A stretch of DNA of 64,000 bases. It comes from Spinacia oleracea (lineage: Eukaryota > Streptophyta > Magnoliopsida > Caryophyllales > Amaranthaceae). The notes beneath the pieces were generated by a model, which saw only the letters and a list, made by a program, of their open reading frames with translations, was not told the DNA's origin and made no database searches. Location: positions 16,454,001 to 16,518,000 of the forward strand of contig NC_079489.1 in the NCBI RefSeq assembly GCF_020520425.1. The letters are read 5' to 3'. This document shows positions 57,833-64,000 of this stretch, piece by piece. A program made the position numbers and the translations under genes. Every line of letters begins with the position of its first letter. Position 1 is the stretch's first letter.

Positions 57833-58366
57833 AGCGCGACAGTTAAAACTCCAACGAATTCAACAGCCTATTTCTCTATGAATACAAAATTTTGAAATAA
57901 TAATTGAAGTAAAGAGAATAAGAAAACAAACAAAGGGTTATTCAGTGAACCTGCAATCGTTTGAATCCATCAAGCTATGCCGAGATCGGAAATCCTTCCA
58001 AGTTTACAATGCTATACAATTAAATTACAACTTTGAACCTGTTAAATAAAACAGATTAGAAATGTCAATGATTTAGAAAAGTTCAAAGTAATGAAAGAGT
58101 CTGAGTACTAAAAAAAACATTCTCAAGCTCATTGGACATTTTATCAAACGCATTGTGTGCATCAACAAATTCAATTATGGGTAGTACAGAATTAATCAAC
58201 AAGAAAATTGCAGAATAGGATGAATTCGCAGCTTACCATTGCAACTAGCAGATTAAAAGAATGATATTTCTCCGGAGAGTAGACTGATCTTTTCGGTATT
58301 TTAAATTTGGAGCTTGCTAACTTTTCATTCTTTTTTCTTTTTCTTTTTATTTGGGTGGGTGGTGAG

Positions 58367-58673
58367 TAAAGATGGCCGTGTGTCGGAGCGGAGCGGGTTG
58401 GGTCGTGGGCTTAACGGGCTGGGCCCAAGCTATGTCCACTCGGCTGCAAAGTTCAGGGCCCAGGCCCACTAGCTTTCGTGTCGGATCGGGCTGTCGTGCC
58501 TAAGTCTAATTTTATTAAATATAGCGTGTATTGGGTCGAATCGTGCCGTGTCTTGTCGTGTTTTTTCCCAAAAAGTTGGCCCACGACCCACGATTTCGTG
58601 CTCGTGTCGGCCCGTATTTTTTTTGTGACCGGGCTTTTTCGTGTCAGGTCGGGCCGGCCCACAACCATCTTTA
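58367..58673. mobile_element. GC-rich TIR element
   Basis: Ends TAAAGATGGCCGTG and (inverted right) TAAAGATGGTTGTG. The interior is packed with GGGCC/GTGTCGG words in sharp contrast to the AT-rich surroundings. The ends are known-looking MITE termini but no target duplication was resolved. Confidence 0.6.
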
Positions 58674-59400
58674 ACAGTGAGTTGGAATTTCTGAAAGATA
58701 GTTGATACAACAAAAATTAAGATAGTTTTCTTAAAACTGTGCTGAGTATTTCATAAAGACAGTTACTCCATTTGTTTAAGTTACAACCCGACTTTTGCTA
58801 TATTCGCATACTTTAGATTCTTACTCGCAACGGAATATTTTCATCATTATGGCCTTATGGGAATCCAAAAGTACCTGAAACATGTTTACTTCATCGATTA
58901 AATGATTCGAAATTTCGTCCGTGTGATGTACTCCGTATAACATGTAAAGTTCAAGTCTTACTACCTTAGATAACCATTCATCATAAACTTTTTTTTTTTA
59001 CCCGAATTAGTAGTAGGTACACCCAGTTACATATAACTCTATTACATTACGACCCAATAAAAATAGTCATAACATAACTAGTCGCTCTGGAGTCTGGATT
59101 TCCTTACCACAGGAGGTTGCTCTGAGTTCTGGGAGCTCCAATCCTGTAAACTTCCAAGATTACAAAACGTTATTGCACGATTATATATCCATCTGCAACT
59201 TGTGAAGTTCAGGATGATTCTCGGTGTCCATCGTATAACATGTAAAGTCCATCTGCAACTGTGATATATGTATGTATGCTAGTTTGTGCATCTCAGTACA
59301 GTAACTTTATTAACCTGTTAGAAACTGATGAAGGATCGAGTAACGAGTACAAGTAAAGGGATGTTTCAGGATGATTGCTGAATAATGTTAATGTAGATGG
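58674..59400. other. intergenic DNA, nothing recognised
   Basis: No gene or element ends found between the GC-rich element and the decayed F-box sequence. Confidence 0.5.
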
Positions 59401-60420
59401 AAAGAACTTTTATGCATTAGAATTCAACAACAGTTCCCTGAGCTTCACTTCTGATGGGAAAAGTTGACATACAATGGCATCAGAATGAAATAAGAAACCC
59501 CCAAGAACCTGTACTCTTTTAGATATTTCAGAATCAATATCACACACTCTGAATCATAGCAGATAAAAGAAACCAGTGTTTCAAAAGTAGGCAAACACGG
59601 CACATTAATTCGGTTCAGAAGATAAATTTCTTTAATCATTAAGATCGCGTTTCATCATAAGCCAAATTTCAAAGTGATCTTTGTTTTCAGACATAGAACT
59701 GCAACAAAGGCGAGAATAATAAAATATTAAAAAAAAGCACCCACTTCTTTGTAGGGGTGGCTCTCAGTTCATGATATCAGCAGAGAAAGGGACAAGCCAA
59801 ACTGTTCATTTCCTAAATGGAATAACCAAATATGTTTTTACTTACTTCGTACAAGTTAAAAGAGTATCTATGAAGCGAGCAAAGCAGAAAGGCCCTTGCA
59901 CTCCGCCTTGGCTCAAAATACTAATGGATTGCTTGCTGCCGAGTGTCTTTATCTAAGGCACGGACTTACAGCTCTCAAGTCTAGAAGATTTTGGTACAAA
60001 ACAGAACAGAAACCAGACCCATAAACCATAAAGGAACAAGATGGCTCACAAAGTTGCTCAATAGAGTTACCTGTTGAAGACTGACTAGAAGATTACATAC
60101 TTCATACTGTAATGTAAGGACTCCACTGCAGGCTCTAGCCTCTAGGACTTTACAGAGATTAATTTATTGCATTGGTTGACCACACAAATAGGTGTAATCA
60201 AATTGGTATTGAAACCTAACCATAATATTAACCTAAGGTTCAAAAGATCAGCATGAAGCAATATGGTGAAATAGTAACAATGAAGATGGAAAATAGCCAA
60301 CTCATGACTGACAACAATCTAATACCAATATTTGTAAACAAGCTTACAGTATAAGCATACCTTAGTTGCTTTGTTGGTAATTGCGACAAAATATACTCCG
60401 TATCATAACAACAATTACAG
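59400..60420 (-). pseudogene. decayed F-box/FBA gene
   Basis: No long frame survives, but DNA patches match the frameshifted F-box gene in order: CAGACATAGAACTG-AACAAAGG at 59690 (57006 there), AACTGTTCATTTCC-AAATGGAAT at 59798 (57103), AGAGTA-CTATGAAG-GAGC at 59863 (57155), CAAACAAGCTTACAGT at 60337 (57713). This is a full-length relic eroded by many changes. Confidence 0.75.
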
Positions 60421-60439
60421 GAAAATTAACAAGGGAAAA

Positions 60440-60760
60440 CTACCTGATACAGCTCACAACAGTTTTTCCACGCTTCCAATGGGTGCTTGAGAATTTTTGT
60501 ATTACTCACCACCACATTGAAATCAGAAATCCCAGGAACTTCTACATCTTCATCCAGAATCTTCTACATCTTCTCGATTCAATATCAGATATTTTAAAAG
60601 AAGACTTATGAGCATAAAGAACTAACAATTCCCCAGTACCGGCTCACAGCAAAGGCATATAAGGATTATTCATCTCAATGATAAACTTCGTTTGCCAAGT
60701 AGCTTTTATGTTGTATTCCTTCATAACCCGAATTTCATTTCGATGACCATTCTATTGAAC
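60440..60760 (-). pseudogene. F-box/FBA C-terminal fragment
   Basis: Matches the 3' part of the neighbouring F-box genes (GAAATCCCAGGAACTTCTAC; KEYNIKATWQTKFIIEMNN-type translation on the minus strand). Sits directly downstream of the intact gene, as left by unequal exchange. Confidence 0.65.
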
Positions 60761-60764
60761 CTTT

Positions 60765-61868
60765 TCAGTTTTCAGTACTGCATTGGATACATGAATATAA
60801 CGCAGAAAGTTTCATATCACATGCCACCAATTCGAAAGAAGGAACTCCATGTACTTTAACTTGTTTATAAGTTTCAGATTGAAGATCATACACTAAAAGG
60901 TTACATCTGCCTCTAAATGAAACCAATATCTTCCCACTACCAAACCGCAGCAGAGGCACATACAACAATCCATATTCCCCCTTCTTCATGACAAATTGTT
61001 TCACCCAAGATTCTTTCATTCCATACTCCTTCATAAGCCAAATATCCCTTTGACAACTGTCATTAGAGATGCAGCTGAAACAGAGGTGAGAATCAAAAAC
61101 CGTTACCTCTGTTGCACGGCTGCCCTTTGTATGTTCGGGTACTGGAACACGCACAAATTTCTCATTCCCTAATTGAAATGACCATATGCTATGGTCTTCA
61201 GGAGTGTACCAATGAAGTGACCCATGCAAAAAAGCTCCAATTTTTCCGTTACATGTTTGCGCATCATCAATGGTCCTCCATTCATCGGTACCAAGTGTTT
61301 GTATCTCAGCCACATACTTAAACTTAGTCATGAGGATTCTGAGTACCTTGAACTGATGTGTGACAGGACAACACCCTAACCCATAACCCAGAAGAAAATG
61401 AAATGGTTTAGGACTTTGCTTAACGATCACAAATTGGCCAGTCAGTGGGTTACATATGATATAAGGACCCCATATTTCTAGAGTCTTCAAACAAATTAGC
61501 CCATTGCATTCATTAACCAAATGCAACTTCCATTTGGGATAAGTGAATTCACACTTGAATCTAATCATAGCATCAACACTGACACTAAGATTACAGTTCT
61601 CATTGACATATGAGTTCTTATCCAGGTCAAGCAGTACAAAATTTGCCCCTGAGCTACAGAATTTACCAAAGAACAATAAACTGAAATACGAATCACAGGC
61701 ACGGCGCAACTCAGCAAATTCAGGACTCACAATAATACGACACCACTCTTTGCAGACAAGCTTACAGTTTATGGATGTCTTCGTTGGGAGTCTTGACAAA
61801 ATATCGCAAACAATTGCGGTCGGAATTCCATCAAAAAGAAATGGATTGGATTCCTCTCTGTTCATCAT
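60765..61868 (-). CDS. F-box protein with F-box-associated domain
   Basis: A single intact coding exon of 367 residues. The F-box is at about 12-52 (FDGIPTAIVCDILSRLPTKT, INCKLVCKEWCRII). The F-box-associated (FBA) domain covers most of the rest: LVNECNGLICLKT, GPYIICNPLTGQFVIV, GLGCCPVTHQFKVLRI, LHGSLHWYTPEDHSIWSF, DIWLMKEYGMKESWVKQF. Such proteins bind SKP1/ASK through the F-box and present substrates to an SCF ubiquitin ligase via the C-terminal domain. The substrate cannot be told. The first of two ATGs at 61868 is chosen. The 5' leader probably contains an intron (donor TTCAAG|GTAAGA near 62238, acceptor near 61968). Three decayed relatives lie to its left. Confidence 0.9.
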   Translation of the reverse strand: MMNREESNPFLFDGIPTAIVCDILSRLPTKTSINCKLVCKEWCRIIVSPEFAELRRACDSYFSLLFFGKFCSSGANFVLLDLDKNSYVNENCNLSVSVDAMIRFKCEFTYPKWKLHLVNECNGLICLKTLEIWGPYIICNPLTGQFVIVKQSPKPFHFLLGYGLGCCPVTHQFKVLRILMTKFKYVAEIQTLGTDEWRTIDDAQTCNGKIGAFLHGSLHWYTPEDHSIWSFQLGNEKFVRVPVPEHTKGSRATEVTVFDSHLCFSCISNDSCQRDIWLMKEYGMKESWVKQFVMKKGEYGLLYVPLLRFGSGKILVSFRGRCNLLVYDLQSETYKQVKVHGVPSFELVACDMKLSALYSCIQCSTEN

Positions 61869-62482
61869 AGCTCAATGATAACAAAAAAAAAAAAAAAACT
61901 AAAAGTCTAATGCTTCAAGTACAGAGCGAAGGGAAACAAACCCATCATTTCTTTGAGTCAAATCCCTGAAGCACATATCCAAGAATTGTAGATTGAAGCT
62001 ATGAAATCCTCTCAAGTTTTTCAATGATCTACAACTAAACCCTAAGTTTGATCAAACCAAACAATGAGTTAGAAATTGATATTTGTTAAACAGCAGATGA
62101 TTAAGATTCTAAACATTCAAATATTTACTAAAGTAATTAATTGAACACTCTTTGGCATTTTATCAAACACATTGTGTGCAATAAAGAATTCATCATCCAA
62201 AACATTGCAAAGTAGGGGAATTTAGCTTTGATTCTTACCTTGAACATAGAATATGAAAATTAAACTTCACCCAACATTGGAAATTCGTTTTTAATAGTGA
62301 TTTGTGAGCTTCTGAATGGAAAGCATGCTTTGAAGATTGCGAAGGACTGTATTTAAGGAAGTAAATCTATGGAATTGACATCGAGAATGCACAACGCATA
62401 CAAGTACAAAACGTCTCCTTTTTTTGTGTGTAAGTTTTTTTTTGTTATAAGAGCATTTTTTTTCCTGTGAAGTTAAATTATT

Positions 62483-62753
62483 TTAGACCTGATCAAAGGA
62501 CGGGCCGGGCCAAGTTTTGGGTCAAATTTTTGTGTCCAAAATCCGCTATTTTGAGTCAAAATTAGCGGGTATTTCGGGTCATTTTCGGTCTAGGCCAAAT
62601 TTATAATTAAAATTGTTGTTTTACGTTGTCCAAAGTTCGTAATTTTTTTAAAAAGTTCGGGTCGGGCCGAGCCCGAAAACGGGTCGGAATATTCTGCCCA
62701 AAACCCGCAAATTTCGGGTCGGCCCAGCGGGCCAGGCCCATGATGATCAGCTC
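62483..62753. mobile_element. TIR element with GGGTCGGGCC-rich interior
   Basis: Ends GACCTGATCA and (inverted right) GAGCTGATCA. The 9-bp word TAAATTATT occurs at 62474-62482 and 62754-62762 as a candidate duplication, with the left copy offset by three bases (TTA) from the terminal motif. Interior words such as CGGGTCGGGCC recur. Confidence 0.55.
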
Positions 62754-62786
62754 TAAATTATTTGTATGTCAAAAGAAAATGTTAAA

Positions 62787-62889
<103 letters not shown>

Positions 62890-63081
62890 CCCTTTTAAAA
62901 GCAAGAAGGGGCTATTTAGAACAGTAAAGTGACGACCATACTCCTTCAATCCTTCATCAAAAAAATTAGAATTCTCTTAAAGAACAGTAATTTGACGTCC
63001 TTGTCCTTATAAGCGATGCATTTACGATTTAGCCCTCACCCTCCTTCCCTTTTCTCCAGTTGGAAGACACTTTTACCCTAA

Positions 63082-64000
63082 CTAGTTGTTGGCCCGTGCG
63101 CTAGCGCGCACGGTCCCCCAATGGATAAAAACGAATGTTGTGAAAAAAATCGCAGAAAATCGGGCCATGATACAATTTGGGTAGAATGTCATACAACTTG
63201 AGCAAGTTTCATACCGAGTAGGAACCATAATCATAAAGCTAGAGTTCATATATTACAAACCTAAAGTTGCAGGGAAATAACCAAATATTACATGGCGGCA
63301 ACCATTAGTTTGGAGTGACAAAGGCAAAAGATACTTGGGTATTTCCTAGGAACATGAGCTCCTAATCAACTCTGCCATGTTCCTCTAGAAAAACCAAAAT
63401 CATAAAGCTAGAGTTGATATATTACAATAACAAGTCTTTGGAAAGCTAGCTTGCAAAAGGCATACACATAGCCATTAGAGATAGTGTTGCAACTGATTGT
63501 CTAATGAAATGCAGGTTGGCTATGAGCATGCTGGACAAAATGAGGAAGTGTAGTACTCAGTCCTCAACAGGGGGAACGGGGGAATGATTTCCATCCACGT
63601 CAGTAGCAACAACGTGATTGGCATCTTCCTCAGCATCAGCAACGTGATTGACACCCTCGTCAGCATCAGCAGCGTGATTGACACCCTCTGCAGCAACATG
63701 ATTGGCAACTCCCTCCCCAACAACATCCTCATTGGCCACTTGCTTCAAGCACCATTGAAGGGCATTGCATTTGGCCAGAGACATAGTTGGAGACAATAAT
63801 CACATAGTTGGAGACCACTCTCATGACAGCCTTTCTGTGAAACTGCTCGTACACCACGCCCTGAACGTGCAGTAGCAGATTATTGAGCCGAGTACCTCGA
63901 GGGTTTTTGAGACTATAATCACATCGCCAGAGCATGTAAATCCTATATTAAGGGATAAATGGTAACTTTATATAATAAATTGAGTCTAACCCACTAAAAG
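63082..64000 (-). mobile_element. Helitron, 3' end inside window
   Basis: On the minus strand the sequence ends with the hairpin CCGTGCGC-loop-GCGCACGG (63094-63113), eight bases, then CTAG with host T next (63081). This is a textbook Helitron 3' terminus. The body runs past the window end. It holds a minus-strand frame (63796-63557) with repeated (E/D)GVNHxAD(A/E) units from a roughly 27-bp repeat, and another (63935-63729) beginning LWRCDYSLKNPRGTRLNNLL. No RepHel domain seen, so probably non-autonomous, possibly with captured gene pieces. Confidence 0.75.

Overview
The window is plant nuclear DNA, most likely a core eudicot and possibly Amaranthaceae/Chenopodiaceae. The support is intron-rich genes with GT-AG introns, very AT-rich intergenic DNA, Stowaway miniature elements with CTCCCTCCGT ends, a Tnt1-like Copia element, Helitron ends, and plant-only families (short FAR1-domain proteins, plant cytosolic sulfotransferases, F-box/FBA proteins). 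The species call is an inference and is weak.

Layout. 1-7.3 kb is a repeat graveyard: the end of a Gypsy-type LTR, a (TA)n tract, a Mutator-type miniature element (MITE) inside a Stowaway-like one, two Helitron ends with a duplicated flank, and a short LINE-like retroposon. 7.7-18.6 kb (+) is a complete 12-exon gene for an 1127-residue nuclear protein with C-terminal tandem BRCT domains. It has a palindromic E2F site just upstream, a Stowaway MITE at its promoter and an 849-bp hAT element in intron 8. 19.0-21.3 kb is a 2.36-kb Mutator-like element filled with GTTCTTTT octamers. 21.7-22.8 kb is a MITE carrying an expanded 7-bp satellite.

22.9-34.6 kb is a tandem segmental duplication of a broken sulfotransferase locus (-). 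Comparing its two copies gives empty sites for a 5.8-kb Tnt1-like Copia element and for a 492-bp insertion with a Pol III box-A head. A sequence resembling the left flank also recurs uninterrupted near 25.2 kb and serves as the empty site for the Mutator-like element. 36-39 kb holds a Stowaway MITE and a mariner transposase remnant.

39.4-52.8 kb holds two tandem paralogues (-) encoding short FAR1 DNA-binding-domain proteins of 209 and 243 residues. In both, the inferred start codon is created by splicing (A|TG), and the second has a twin G-box upstream. 53-56.5 kb is again transposon-rich, including a LINE-like copy with an 18-bp target duplication. 56.5-62.3 kb is an F-box/FBA cluster (-): one intact gene of 367 residues, one frameshifted copy with a TRIM element 9 bp past its stop, and two decayed fragments. 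The window ends inside another Helitron, whose 3' end is at 63082.

The genes do not form a pathway. The host story is one DNA-damage-type BRCT gene, a duplicated FAR1-domain pair, and two families (sulfotransferase, F-box) in local birth and death. No new multi-gene system is convincingly present. The most unusual signals are the conserved splice-made start codons and the octamer-packed Mutator-like element.
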